Positions 49,493 through 57,794 of a stretch of 64,000 nucleotides of DNA are shown piece by piece (the first letter of the stretch is position 1; each line of letters starts with the position of its first letter). This DNA comes from Pleurocapsa minor GSE-CHR-MK 17-07R. GTDB taxonomy: Bacteria > Chloroflexota > Anaerolineae > Aggregatilineales > Phototrophicaceae. The DNA is taken from NCBI GenBank assembly GCA_019359125.1, contig JAHHHY010000011.1, forward strand, positions 62,001 to 126,000. Reading direction: 5' to 3'. The position numbers and the translations under genes were made by a program. A model generated the notes under the pieces. The model was not told where the DNA came from. It worked only from the letters and a program-made list of their open reading frames with translations, and searched no databases.

Positions 49493-51037
49493 ATGCCATT
49501 CCCCACACCCACCACCCTTGAATCCCGTGTTGGTCAATTGTTTTTTGCAGGCTTTGAGGGCCTGGAAGCGCCCGATTACATCCTCGACTGGCTGCGCGCT
49601 GGTCGGCTGGGCGGCATCATCCTGTTCTCGCGCAATGTGTCCACGCCGCAGCAGCTCGCCGCGCTGACCGACAGCCTGCAGGCTGCCGCGCCTTACGGCG
49701 TCGTCATCAGCATCGACCAGGAAGGCGGCACGGTCGCCCGCCTGCGCGAAGGCTTCACCGAAAGCCCGGGGGCGATGGCGCTGGCCAGCGCACGCGATGG
49801 CGAAGCCCTCATCGAGCGCGTCTCGCACATGCTGGCGACCGAACTGCGGGCGCTGGGCATCCACTGGAATTACGCGCCGGTGGTCGATATCGCCTACAAC
49901 CCGGACAATCCGTCGATGGGCACGCGCGCGCTGGGCAATAATGCCGAAAGCGTCAGCCGCTTATCGGCGGCGGCCGTGCGCGGCTTCCAGTCCGGCGGCG
50001 TGGCCTCCAGCCCGAAGCACTTCCCCGGCATGGGCCATACCCCGATCGACACGCATCTGGCGCTGCCGGAACTGGATACCCCGCTGGAGCATCTGGTCAA
50101 CGTGGACCTGCTGCCTTACCGCGCCTGTATTGCCGCCGGTGCCGCGTCGGTCATGGTGACGCACGTGCTGTATCGCGCGCTCGATGCCGACTATCCGTGC
50201 ACGCTCTCGCCCGTGGTGGTGAGCAGGCTGCTGCGCGGCGAACTGGGCTATGACGGCGTGGTCACGACCGACTGCCTCGAAATGCAGGCGATCACCGATC
50301 ATTATGGCCCGGCGGAAACCGCGATCCTGGCGGCGCTGGCCGGCATTGACGCGATCCTGTTCTCGCACACACGGGCCCGCCAGGAAGCAGCATATGACGC
50401 CGTGCTGGAGGCCGTGAAAAGCGGGCGCATCCCCATGCAGGTCATCGACGATGCCAACCGCAGGCTGGCCGCGTTCAAGGCGCGGTATGTGCTGCCGCGG
50501 AAAGACCTGGGCGCGATTCGTGCGCCAGAGCATCTCGCGCTGGCCGAGGCTGCCGCACGGGCAGGCACCACGCTGGCACGCGCTGGCGAGGCCCTGCCGC
50601 TGGGCGGGCGTGTGGGCGTGATCGAGTTTTCGTCGGCGCTGGAAAGCGGCATCGGCGAGGTGGACGGGCTGGCTGGCTTCCGCCGCCTGCTGCGCGAGCG
50701 CCTGCCCGATGCTGAAGTCATCGTGCTGAAGGGGACTGACTTCCAGCCTGACAAGGCCATCGCGCTGGCCGGCCGCGTCGATACGCTGGTGTTAGCCGTG
50801 CGCAGCGCTCACCTCAGCCCTGAGAAAACCGAGCTGTCGCGCCGCCTGCTGGCCGCCGCGCACCGGGCGGTGCTGGTGTGCCTGCGCAATCCGTATGATG
50901 CTATGCTGCTGGGCGGCGCAGACAGCGTGCTGTGCACCTGTGGCGACAGCGTCCCATCGCTGGCCGCAGCAGTCGCCGCGCTGATGGGCGACTTCGTGCC
51001 CACCGGCAGCTTACCCGTCGAGGTGCAGCCCGCATGA
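49493..51037 (+). CDS. nagZ: Cytoplasmic beta-N-acetylglucosaminidase, GH3
   Basis: 514 residues. The GH3 N-acetylglucosaminidase signature KHFPGMGHTPIDTH is at residues 175-188, containing the catalytic Asp186/His188 dyad, and nucleophile Asp260 lies in VVTTDCLEM. NagZ removes GlcNAc from muropeptides. A second domain follows residue 345, as in Bacillus NagZ (YbbD), but unlike that secreted protein there is no signal peptide (start MPFPTPTTLESRVGQLFF). The upstream importer supports intracellular action. Its stop overlaps the namZ start (ATGA at 51,034). Confidence 0.93.
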   Translation: MPFPTPTTLESRVGQLFFAGFEGLEAPDYILDWLRAGRLGGIILFSRNVSTPQQLAALTDSLQAAAPYGVVISIDQEGGTVARLREGFTESPGAMALASARDGEALIERVSHMLATELRALGIHWNYAPVVDIAYNPDNPSMGTRALGNNAESVSRLSAAAVRGFQSGGVASSPKHFPGMGHTPIDTHLALPELDTPLEHLVNVDLLPYRACIAAGAASVMVTHVLYRALDADYPCTLSPVVVSRLLRGELGYDGVVTTDCLEMQAITDHYGPAETAILAALAGIDAILFSHTRARQEAAYDAVLEAVKSGRIPMQVIDDANRRLAAFKARYVLPRKDLGAIRAPEHLALAEAAARAGTTLARAGEALPLGGRVGVIEFSSALESGIGEVDGLAGFRRLLRERLPDAEVIVLKGTDFQPDKAIALAGRVDTLVLAVRSAHLSPEKTELSRRLLAAAHRAVLVCLRNPYDAMLLGGADSVLCTCGDSVPSLAAAVAALMGDFVPTGSLPVEVQPA

Positions 51038-52203
51038 GCGTCCTGACTGGCCTGGAAATCCTGCGCGACAATGACTTTGAACGCCTGAAGGGGCGGCGCG
51101 TCGGCCTGCTGACCAACCCCAGCGCCGTCACCCGCGACCTGCGCAGCGCGTATGACCTGTTCCGCTTTGCGCCGAATGTCGACCTGAAAGCCATTTTCAG
51201 CCCTGAACACGGCTTCGCGGCCGCGGCGCTGGACGGCGCGCACGTCGCGTCCAGTGTGGACCCGCGCACGGGCGTGCCCATTCACAGCCTGTATGGCGAG
51301 ACGCTGCGCCCCACCCCGGCCATGCTGGAAGGGCTGGATGTGCTGGTGTGCGACATCCAGGATATCGGCGTGCGTTACTATACCTTCGCCTGGACGATCA
51401 GCTATGCCATCGAGGCGGCTGGCGCGGCCGGGCTGGAAGTCATCCTGCTCGACCGGCCCAATCCGCTGGGCGATGCTGTCGACGGCACACCGGGCGCGCA
51501 GGCCTACCTGTCGATTGTGGGCGCGTGCCCGATACCCGTGCAGCACGGCATGACGCTGGGCGAGCTGATGCGCCTGTTTAATCAGCGCTGGAACCCGACG
51601 CCCGCGTTCCTGCATGTGATCGCCTGCCAGGGCTATGCGCGCGGTATGCGCTGGGAAGAGACGGGGATGCCGTTTGTGCCGCCGTCCCCGGCGATGCCGC
51701 ATCTGGTGACGGCCCGCCATTATCCGGGCGCATGCCTGGTGGAAGGCACGAATATCTCTGAGGGGCGCGGCACCTCGCTGCCGTTTGAAGTGTGCGGCGC
51801 GCCGTTCATCGATGCCCCGGCGCTGGCCGACCATCTGAACGCGCAGCAGCTTCCCGGCGTGCGCTATCGCCCGCACACGTTCACGCCCTACGCGAACAAG
51901 TACTCCGGCGAGGTGTGTCATGGGGTGCAGGCCCACATCACCGGCCCCGATTACCGGCCGCTGCTGTCTTGGGTGGGCGTGATCCGGGCGCTGCGCCATC
52001 TGTATCCCGACAAATTTGCCTGGCGTCCGCCCTATGGCAAGCCGCCCGCGCTGCCGTTTGACCTGCTGGCGGGCAGCGGCACACTGCGCGCGCAGATTGA
52101 CGCCAACGTGCCGCTGGAGACGCTGGCCGAGGGCTGGGCGGCTGATGCAGAAGCCTGGCGCGAGCTGCGGCGCGAAGCCCTTTTATATGGCGATACCCCT
52201 TAA
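51034..52203 (+). CDS. namZ: Exo-beta-N-acetylmuramidase NamZ (DUF1343, GH171)
   Basis: 389 residues from ATG 51034-51036, overlapping the nagZ stop. Family markers are 'RVGLLTNPSAVTRDLRSAYDLF', 'AIFSPEHGF', 'SLYGETLRPTPAMLEGLDVLVCDIQDIGVRYYTFAWT', 'DRPNPLG', 'VEGTNISEGRGTSLPFEVCGAPFID'. This family, represented by Bacillus YbbC, cleaves terminal MurNAc from murein fragments. No signal peptide is seen, again pointing to cytoplasmic use. Following NagZ it would release MurNAc for the kinase and MurQ further downstream. Confidence 0.93.
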   Translation: MSVLTGLEILRDNDFERLKGRRVGLLTNPSAVTRDLRSAYDLFRFAPNVDLKAIFSPEHGFAAAALDGAHVASSVDPRTGVPIHSLYGETLRPTPAMLEGLDVLVCDIQDIGVRYYTFAWTISYAIEAAGAAGLEVILLDRPNPLGDAVDGTPGAQAYLSIVGACPIPVQHGMTLGELMRLFNQRWNPTPAFLHVIACQGYARGMRWEETGMPFVPPSPAMPHLVTARHYPGACLVEGTNISEGRGTSLPFEVCGAPFIDAPALADHLNAQQLPGVRYRPHTFTPYANKYSGEVCHGVQAHITGPDYRPLLSWVGVIRALRHLYPDKFAWRPPYGKPPALPFDLLAGSGTLRAQIDANVPLETLAEGWAADAEAWRELRREALLYGDTP

Positions 52204-52223
52204 ATCCCCCAGGATAAACCGGC

Positions 52224-53429
52224 ATGACAGTACGGGCGGCAGTAGAAGCGGTGGTGGCAGCACACGTGGGCGAGACCTTTCCGGCCTGTGCGATCTGTGT
52301 GGTGCATCAGGGCACGGCGCTGGTGGACGCGGGCTGGGGCTGGATCGACCCGGAGACGCGGCGCATCCCGGCCACGGCCGAGACGCTGTTTGACTTTGCC
52401 TCGCTGACCAAGCTGTTCACGGCCAGTGCCTGCCTCAGCCTGATGAGTGCGGCCGACCTGTCGCTGGATACGCCGCTGGGGCATGTGGTGCGCGAATTTA
52501 ACGCGCTGTCGCCGCGGCCGGTCGATGGCGGCCAGGACCCGCACAGCAAGCAGCGCCTGCCCACCCCGCCGGAAATGGCCGGCCTGATGATCGACCCCGC
52601 CCGTGTGACCTTCCGCCATCTGCTGACGCACACCAGCGGCCTGCCGCCGTGGCGCGATGTCTTCAACGAAGCTGGCCCCGCGCCAGCCCCGCCCGATCAG
52701 CCAGATGATGTCCCGCGCCCGACGCGCTGGTCGCGGGCGCTGGCGGCGCTGGCCCGCTATCCGTTTGTGGCCCAGCCGAATGGCATCGTGCGCTACAGCG
52801 ACATCGGCCTGATGCTGCTGGGCGAGGCGACCGCGCGCCTGCATGGCAGCGGCGACCTGGACACCGCGATTCGCGCACAGGTGCTGATTCCGCTGGAAAT
52901 CGGCCCGCTGTGCTTCAATCCGGTCCGCGATGCGCGGATTCCGCGAGAACTGATCGCGCCCACCGAGGATGATCCGGCGTGGCGCGGACGGCGCGCGTGG
53001 GGCGAGGTGCACGACGAGAACGCGTGCGGCGTCGGCGGCGTCGCGGGACACGCCGGGATGTTTGGCACGGCGCGCGCGCTGGCCGCGTTTGGCGTGCGCT
53101 GGCTGTCGTCTGATACCCCGTTTGGCATCACGGCAAAGCTGAAGAAAGCGGCCACCACCTTACAGGCCGAGACCAATGGCACGCGCCGCGGGCTGGGCTT
53201 TGCGCTGAAGGCCGAAACCGACTCGATGGCCGGCGACCGCCTGAGCATGGCCAGCTACGGGCATTCCGGCTTCACCGGCACCACGCTGTGGATCGACCCA
53301 AAGGCCGGGCTGGTAATCGCCGTACTGACCAATTCGGTCTACGCGGGCAGGCACAGCGCCGCTTATGACCGCACCCACGACTTCCGCCGCGCGCTGCATG
53401 ACGCGGTCGCGGAAGCCTGCGGGCTGTGA
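52224..53429 (+). CDS. Beta-lactamase-fold serine hydrolase, probable AmiE-type muropeptide amidase
   Basis: 401 residues. SxxK motif FASLTK with nucleophile Ser60 and Lys63; the second motif is RYSD, and YGHSGFTG is the third (HSG for KTG). This is the class C beta-lactamase/esterase family of Bacillus AmiE (YbbE), an N-acetylmuramyl-L-alanine amidase encoded next to nagZ and namZ. The same gene order here supports that activity: cutting the stem peptide from MurNAc. It lacks a signal peptide. AGGA lies nine bases before the ATG. An esterase or D,D-peptidase cannot be excluded from sequence. Confidence 0.87.
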   Translation: MTVRAAVEAVVAAHVGETFPACAICVVHQGTALVDAGWGWIDPETRRIPATAETLFDFASLTKLFTASACLSLMSAADLSLDTPLGHVVREFNALSPRPVDGGQDPHSKQRLPTPPEMAGLMIDPARVTFRHLLTHTSGLPPWRDVFNEAGPAPAPPDQPDDVPRPTRWSRALAALARYPFVAQPNGIVRYSDIGLMLLGEATARLHGSGDLDTAIRAQVLIPLEIGPLCFNPVRDARIPRELIAPTEDDPAWRGRRAWGEVHDENACGVGGVAGHAGMFGTARALAAFGVRWLSSDTPFGITAKLKKAATTLQAETNGTRRGLGFALKAETDSMAGDRLSMASYGHSGFTGTTLWIDPKAGLVIAVLTNSVYAGRHSAAYDRTHDFRRALHDAVAEACGL

Positions 53430-53445
53430 TGAAAGGACAAATACG

Positions 53446-54609
53446 ATGCGCGTCATCGGACTGATTTCCGGCACCTCTGCCGATGGCATTGATACCGCGC
53501 TGTGCGACATTCAGGGCGCGCCGCCCCATCTGAGCGCCCGTATTATCCGCGCCGAGACGATTCCCTATGCGCCGGAGCTGCGCGAACGCGTGCTGTCGGC
53601 CATGCGGCCGGGCGGCGCGGATGCCCACGCGCTGTGCGTCCTCAATGCGGACATTGGCGAGGCGTTCGCTGCCGCTGCACGCGCATTGTCGCCGGAGGGC
53701 GCCGACCTGATCGGCTCGCATGGGCAGACCGTGTGGCATCAGGTGGAGGCCGATGGCCGCGTGAGCGCGACGCTGCAATTGGGCGAGGGGGGCGTGATTG
53801 CCGAACGCACCGGCGCGACCGTGGTGCATAACCTGCGCGCGCGCGACGTCGCCGCCGGAGGACAGGGCGCGCCGCTGGTCAGCTATCTCGACTGGCTGCT
53901 GCTGCGTCACCCGACGGAGTGGCGCGCCGCCCAGAATATCGGCGGCATCGGCAATGTGACCTTCCTGCCGCCGCTGTCGGAACCGGATGCGCGCATGGTC
54001 GCGTTTGATACCGGGCCGGGCAACGCGCTGATGGACACGCTGATCGGGCTGATGACGGGCGGCGCCCAGGCCTATGACGCAAACGGCGCTTTCGCGGCGA
54101 CCGGCCGCGTTGACGAGGCATGGCTGTCCGCGCTGATGACGCACGCCTATTTCAGCCAGCCGCCGCCCAAGACGACCGGCCGCGAGCTGTTCGGCTCTGA
54201 CCTGGCCGTGACGCTGCTGGGCGATGGCCGTGCCCGTGGGCTGGATGACGCGGGCATCCTGGCGACCGTGACCGCGCTGACCGCCGAAAGCATCGCCGCC
54301 GCCTATCGCGATTTCGCGCCTGCGCCGCCGTCCGAGTGCATCCTGGCGGGTGGCGGCCGGCTGAATGACGCGCTGGTCGGCATGCTGCGAAGCCGGCTGG
54401 GCGGGATGCGCGTCAGCCGCAGCGAGGACCACGGCATCGATGGCGACTTTAAAGAGGCGCTGCTGTTTGCGCTGCTAGCCTACGAAACCTGGCACAACCG
54501 GCCCGGTTGCCTGCCTGAACAGACCGGCGCGCGCCATGCGTCGGTGCTGGGCCAGGTGACGCCGGGCGCGAATTACCGGGCGCTGCTGGCCAGCACGTGG
54601 GGCGGATGA
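53446..54609 (+). CDS. anmK: Anhydro-N-acetylmuramic acid kinase
   Basis: 387 residues from ATG 53446-53448 with AAAGGA eight bases upstream. N-terminal GLISGTSADGIDTALC is the family phosphate-binding motif; 'IGSHGQTVWH', 'AARDV-type' segment 'RARDVAAGGQGAPLVSYLDWLLL', 'NIGGIGNVTFLP' and 'FDTGPGNALMDTLI' are diagnostic. AnmK cleaves and phosphorylates 1,6-anhydroMurNAc to MurNAc-6-phosphate, so the cell must also handle lytic-transglycosylase products. Its stop overlaps the next kinase start. Confidence 0.95.
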   Translation: MRVIGLISGTSADGIDTALCDIQGAPPHLSARIIRAETIPYAPELRERVLSAMRPGGADAHALCVLNADIGEAFAAAARALSPEGADLIGSHGQTVWHQVEADGRVSATLQLGEGGVIAERTGATVVHNLRARDVAAGGQGAPLVSYLDWLLLRHPTEWRAAQNIGGIGNVTFLPPLSEPDARMVAFDTGPGNALMDTLIGLMTGGAQAYDANGAFAATGRVDEAWLSALMTHAYFSQPPPKTTGRELFGSDLAVTLLGDGRARGLDDAGILATVTALTAESIAAAYRDFAPAPPSECILAGGGRLNDALVGMLRSRLGGMRVSRSEDHGIDGDFKEALLFALLAYETWHNRPGCLPEQTGARHASVLGQVTPGANYRALLASTWGG

Positions 54610-55499
54610 TGCGCGCCTTCCTGGGCATCGACGGCGGCGGCAGCACGCTGCGGGTGGCGCTGGTGGACGACGCGCTGAATATTTTGGCGCAGGTCAACCG
54701 GGGCACGGCGAACCCCAGCGTGATCGGCCGCGAGGCGTCTGCCCGGCTGATTCAGGATGCCATGCGCGAGGTACTGGCTGCGACCGGTATCCAGCCGCTG
54801 GCGGTCGGTATCGGTATCGCGGGCGCCTCTGCCGCGTATGCGTCGGACTGGCTGCTGGCGACGGTCGGCGCGGTGCTGCCCGGCGTGCCGGTCGCCCCCA
54901 GCGTGGACAATGAAATCGCGCTGACGGGCGCGCACGGGGCGCGTCGCGGGGCGATGGTGCTGGCGGGCACGGGCAGCGTCGCGCTGGCGATTGACGCGCA
55001 CGGCGAACGCGTGCAGGCGGGTGGCTGGGGCTATTTGCTGGGCGATGAGGGGGGCGGCTACTGGCTGACGCTGGAGGCGCTGCGTGCGACCGCCCGCTGG
55101 GCCGATGGGGCCGACCCTTCGGCGGAAGGGCTGGCGCTGCGCGTGCTGGACGCATTTGAATTTGACCGGCCGCTCGACATCATCCCGTGGCTGTATCGCC
55201 AGCCGCCGCCCACGCGCGACATCGCCGCGCAGGTCGGGCTGGTGTTGGATGCGGCCGCCGCGGGTGACCCGGCCGCCGGGGATATCGTGGCACGCGGGGC
55301 GGCGGCATTGGCCGTGCTGGCCCGCACCGTGAGCGCCCGCGCCGGGACCGAACCGGAGATTCGTTTCTGCGGCGGCCTGCTGACGGCCGATAATCCGCTC
55401 AGCCGCGCGCTGTGTCGTGCGCTGGGCCTGACCGACCTGCCGCTGCCGCTGTATCCGCCGGTGGTGGGCGCGGCACTTCTGGCAAAACAACTTGTTTGA
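54606..55499 (+). CDS. BadF/BcrA-family amino-sugar kinase, probable MurNAc/GlcNAc kinase
   Basis: 297 residues from ATG 54606-54608 (an adjacent ATG follows; stop of anmK overlaps). Actin-like ATPase fold: phosphate-1 motif GIDGGGSTLRVALVD, 'LAGTGSVALAIDAHG', 'GGWGYLLGDEGGGYWL', and a late 'EIRFCGGLLTADNPLSRAL'. BadF/BadG/BcrA-family kinases include GlcNAc kinases and the Clostridium MurK, which phosphorylates both MurNAc and GlcNAc. Placed between anmK and murQ with no phosphotransferase transporter, it most likely makes MurNAc-6-phosphate and GlcNAc-6-phosphate. Confidence 0.88.
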   Translation: MMRAFLGIDGGGSTLRVALVDDALNILAQVNRGTANPSVIGREASARLIQDAMREVLAATGIQPLAVGIGIAGASAAYASDWLLATVGAVLPGVPVAPSVDNEIALTGAHGARRGAMVLAGTGSVALAIDAHGERVQAGGWGYLLGDEGGGYWLTLEALRATARWADGADPSAEGLALRVLDAFEFDRPLDIIPWLYRQPPPTRDIAAQVGLVLDAAAAGDPAAGDIVARGAAALAVLARTVSARAGTEPEIRFCGGLLTADNPLSRALCRALGLTDLPLPLYPPVVGAALLAKQLV

Positions 55500-55515
55500 G
55501 GGATGAAAAAGACTC

Positions 55516-56391
55516 ATGTTTACCGAACAGCAAAATCCGAATACGCAGGGCATTGACCAGATGGACACGCTGGCGATGGTGCGCGCCATCAACAGCGAAG
55601 ACCAGACCGTGGCCGACGCCGTGGCCCGCGCCCTGCCAGACATCGCCCGGGCGATTGACGCCGTGGCCGATAGCCTGCGCCGCGGAGGACGCCTGTTTTA
55701 CGTGGGCGCGGGCACCAGCGGACGCCTGGGCATTCTGGACGCAAGCGAGTGTCCGCCGACCTATGGCACGCCGCCGGAGATGGTGCAGGGCGTGATCGCG
55801 GGCGGCGAGGACGCGGTGTTTGACGCGGTGGAAAGCGTGGAGGATGATGAGGCCGCCGGCGCGGCCGACCTGCGCGCACGCGATGTCTCGGCGCTGGACG
55901 CCGTGGTGGGCATCGCCGCCAGCGGGCGCACGCCCTACGTGCTGGGCGCGCTGCGGCACGCCAGAAGCCTGGGCGCGGTCACCATCGGCATCTCCAACAA
56001 TACCCCGGCGGCGGTGCTGGACGCGGCCGATATCCCCATCGCGCTGGTCACCGGCCCGGAGGTCATCACCGGCAGCACGCGCATGAAGGCGGGCACGGCC
56101 CAGAAGCTGGTGCTGAACATGATCAGCACGGGTACGATGATCAAGCTGGGCAAAGTGTATGGTAACCTGATGGTGGATGTGCAGGTGAAAAACGAGAAGC
56201 TGCTCCAGCGTGCGCGACGCATCGTGGCGCATGTGGGCGGCGTGGACGAGGCGCGGGCGGCGGAGCTGCTCGACCTGGCCGGGCGCGATGTCAAGACGGC
56301 CATCGTGACGGCCCGGCGCGGTGTGGATGCGGCTGAGGCGCGCGCGCTGCTGGCCGCCGCGGATGGCTTCCTGCGCCGCGTGATTGACTAG
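55516..56391 (+). CDS. murQ: N-acetylmuramic acid 6-phosphate etherase
   Basis: 291 residues, SIS-domain etherase splitting the lactyl ether of MurNAc-6-phosphate to GlcNAc-6-phosphate and D-lactate. 'YVGAGTSGRLGILDASECPPTYG' carries the SIS sugar-binding loop and the catalytic Glu; 'GIAASGRTPYVLGAL' and 'TGSTRMKAGTAQKLVLNMISTGTMIKLGKVYGNLMVDV' are diagnostic for MurQ. Gene order anmK-kinase-murQ is a full MurNAc salvage set. nagA and nagB are not in the window. Confidence 0.96.
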   Translation: MFTEQQNPNTQGIDQMDTLAMVRAINSEDQTVADAVARALPDIARAIDAVADSLRRGGRLFYVGAGTSGRLGILDASECPPTYGTPPEMVQGVIAGGEDAVFDAVESVEDDEAAGAADLRARDVSALDAVVGIAASGRTPYVLGALRHARSLGAVTIGISNNTPAAVLDAADIPIALVTGPEVITGSTRMKAGTAQKLVLNMISTGTMIKLGKVYGNLMVDVQVKNEKLLQRARRIVAHVGGVDEARAAELLDLAGRDVKTAIVTARRGVDAAEARALLAAADGFLRRVID

Positions 56392-56436
56392 AATACACGG
56401 CGGGGCGCTTGGCCCCCCACGACAAGGACGAAACTC

Positions 56437-56913
56437 ATGCCCGATATGCTGGTCAAACTGTATACGCTGCCCCCGCTGGAGCCAGAGATCGCGGCGCTGA
56501 CCGCGCAGGGCATCACCATTCGCCGTGGCATCGCCCCGGAGAAGCATGTGGTGCTGGCGTGGGTGGGGAAGCATTTCAGCCCGTTCTGGGTCAGCGAGTG
56601 CGACGTGGCTTTCAGCCGCCAGCCGCCCGCCATCTGGCTGGCCACACAGGCCGACAAGCTGGTCGGCTTTGGCTGTTATGACACCACCGCGCTAGGCTTC
56701 TTTGGCCCCACCGGCGTGGACGAAAGCATGCGCGGGCGCGGCGCGGGTAAGGCGCTGCTGCTGGCCTGCCTGCATGCCATGCGCGACATTGGCTATGTCT
56801 ACGCGGTGATTGGCGGCGCGGGCCCGACCGAGTTTTACACGAAGGTGACCGGCGCCATGGTGATCGAGGATTCCTCGCCCGGCATCTATACAGGCATGCT
56901 GCGCGGCGAGTGA
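56437..56913 (+). CDS. GNAT family N-acetyltransferase
   Basis: 158 residues. The acetyl-CoA pyrophosphate loop is MRGRGAGKALLLACL, followed by 'VYAVIGGAGPTEFYTKVTGAMVI', the typical C-terminal strand-helix. It follows murQ by 45 bases on the same strand and probably closes the recycling operon. It might acetylate a deacetylated amino sugar or a peptide amine, but there is no direct evidence. No terminator hairpin was found after it. Confidence 0.9.
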   Translation: MPDMLVKLYTLPPLEPEIAALTAQGITIRRGIAPEKHVVLAWVGKHFSPFWVSECDVAFSRQPPAIWLATQADKLVGFGCYDTTALGFFGPTGVDESMRGRGAGKALLLACLHAMRDIGYVYAVIGGAGPTEFYTKVTGAMVIEDSSPGIYTGMLRGE

Positions 56914-57009
56914 GGGATTTTTTAGCAGCCACTACGCTAAGTCGGCATCGCCCATGACAGCCGAAAATCCGGATAGAATAGAAGCAGGCTTAGCACAAGG
57001 GTTACGGGC

Positions 57010-57258
57010 ATGAGCGCACTCGAACGCGAGATTATGGAGAAATTTCATCAACTGCCGCCAGCCGCCCAGGCGCGCATACGCGCCCTGATTGAGCAGGAGG
57101 CAGGCAGAGCAGCAGAGCCGGTTGCGTTTGATTACGCGGACTGGTCCCGCAATGTCGAGACGCTGCGCCAGGACATCCGCGCCAGTCATGAGGCCGTGCT
57201 GCCTGCAATCGATGTGGTGGGGATGCTGCGTGACATCCGCGATGGTGAGGATGAATGA
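57010..57258 (+). CDS. Antitoxin-like protein paired with a PIN toxin
   Basis: 82 residues, mostly helical and charged (MSALEREIMEKFHQLPPAAQARIRALIEQ). No clear DNA-binding domain motif is seen, though the length and the four-base overlap with the PIN-domain gene (ATGA, 57,255-57,258) fit a VapB-type antitoxin. The C-terminal acidic part (RDIRDGEDE) probably wraps the toxin. Antitoxins of this PIN subgroup are poorly conserved, so the assignment rests on position. Confidence 0.72.
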   Translation: MSALEREIMEKFHQLPPAAQARIRALIEQEAGRAAEPVAFDYADWSRNVETLRQDIRASHEAVLPAIDVVGMLRDIRDGEDE

Positions 57259-57695
57259 CCGTCGTTGTGGATGCCAATATCCTGATTGCTTTCGGTCTGG
57301 CAGAGGAACCTCTCCATGTACAGGCGAATCAGGTACTGTTCGCCTGGCAAACTGCTGGAGAACGGCTTACAGCGCCGCGACTGTTCCGCTCAGAAATCAC
57401 GGCTGTTGTGCGTAAAGTCGTGTATCAGGGACGTATGACTCCGGAACAGGGACGCACTATGCTGGCGCAGCTTCTGATTTATCCTGTGGAATTTCATGAA
57501 GATGATGCCTTGTTAAAAGAAGCTTATGAGCTCGCGGTTCGGTTCAATCGTCCTCGCGCCTATGATAGTCAATACATGGCGCTTGCGGATCGTTTACAGT
57601 GTGATTTCTGGACGGCGGACGAACGTTTGGTAAATAGTGTGCAGTCGCAGTTCAGCCGTATCCGCTGGTTGGGCCATTGGAACGATGCAGACTAG
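57255..57695 (+). CDS. VapC-type PIN-domain ribonuclease toxin
   Basis: 146 residues. PIN acidic residues: Asp6 (VVVDANIL), Glu47 (FRSEIT), Asp104 (AYDSQYMALA) and Asp122 (WTADERL), which together bind magnesium or manganese for RNA cleavage. VapC toxins typically cut initiator tRNA or rRNA loops. The start overlaps the upstream antitoxin-like gene, ensuring co-translation. Codon use is slightly AT-richer than the preceding operon, fitting the mobile nature of such pairs. Confidence 0.9.
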   Translation: MTVVVDANILIAFGLAEEPLHVQANQVLFAWQTAGERLTAPRLFRSEITAVVRKVVYQGRMTPEQGRTMLAQLLIYPVEFHEDDALLKEAYELAVRFNRPRAYDSQYMALADRLQCDFWTADERLVNSVQSQFSRIRWLGHWNDAD

Positions 57696-57794
57696 CCAGA
57701 AAGTGCCTTCGGGCTGAAGTGACTAGTTTTGACACGCTGTAATTTGCATCTCCTTCAACATTGGTCCCAGCCCAATATACCAGAGCCTCCCCCC

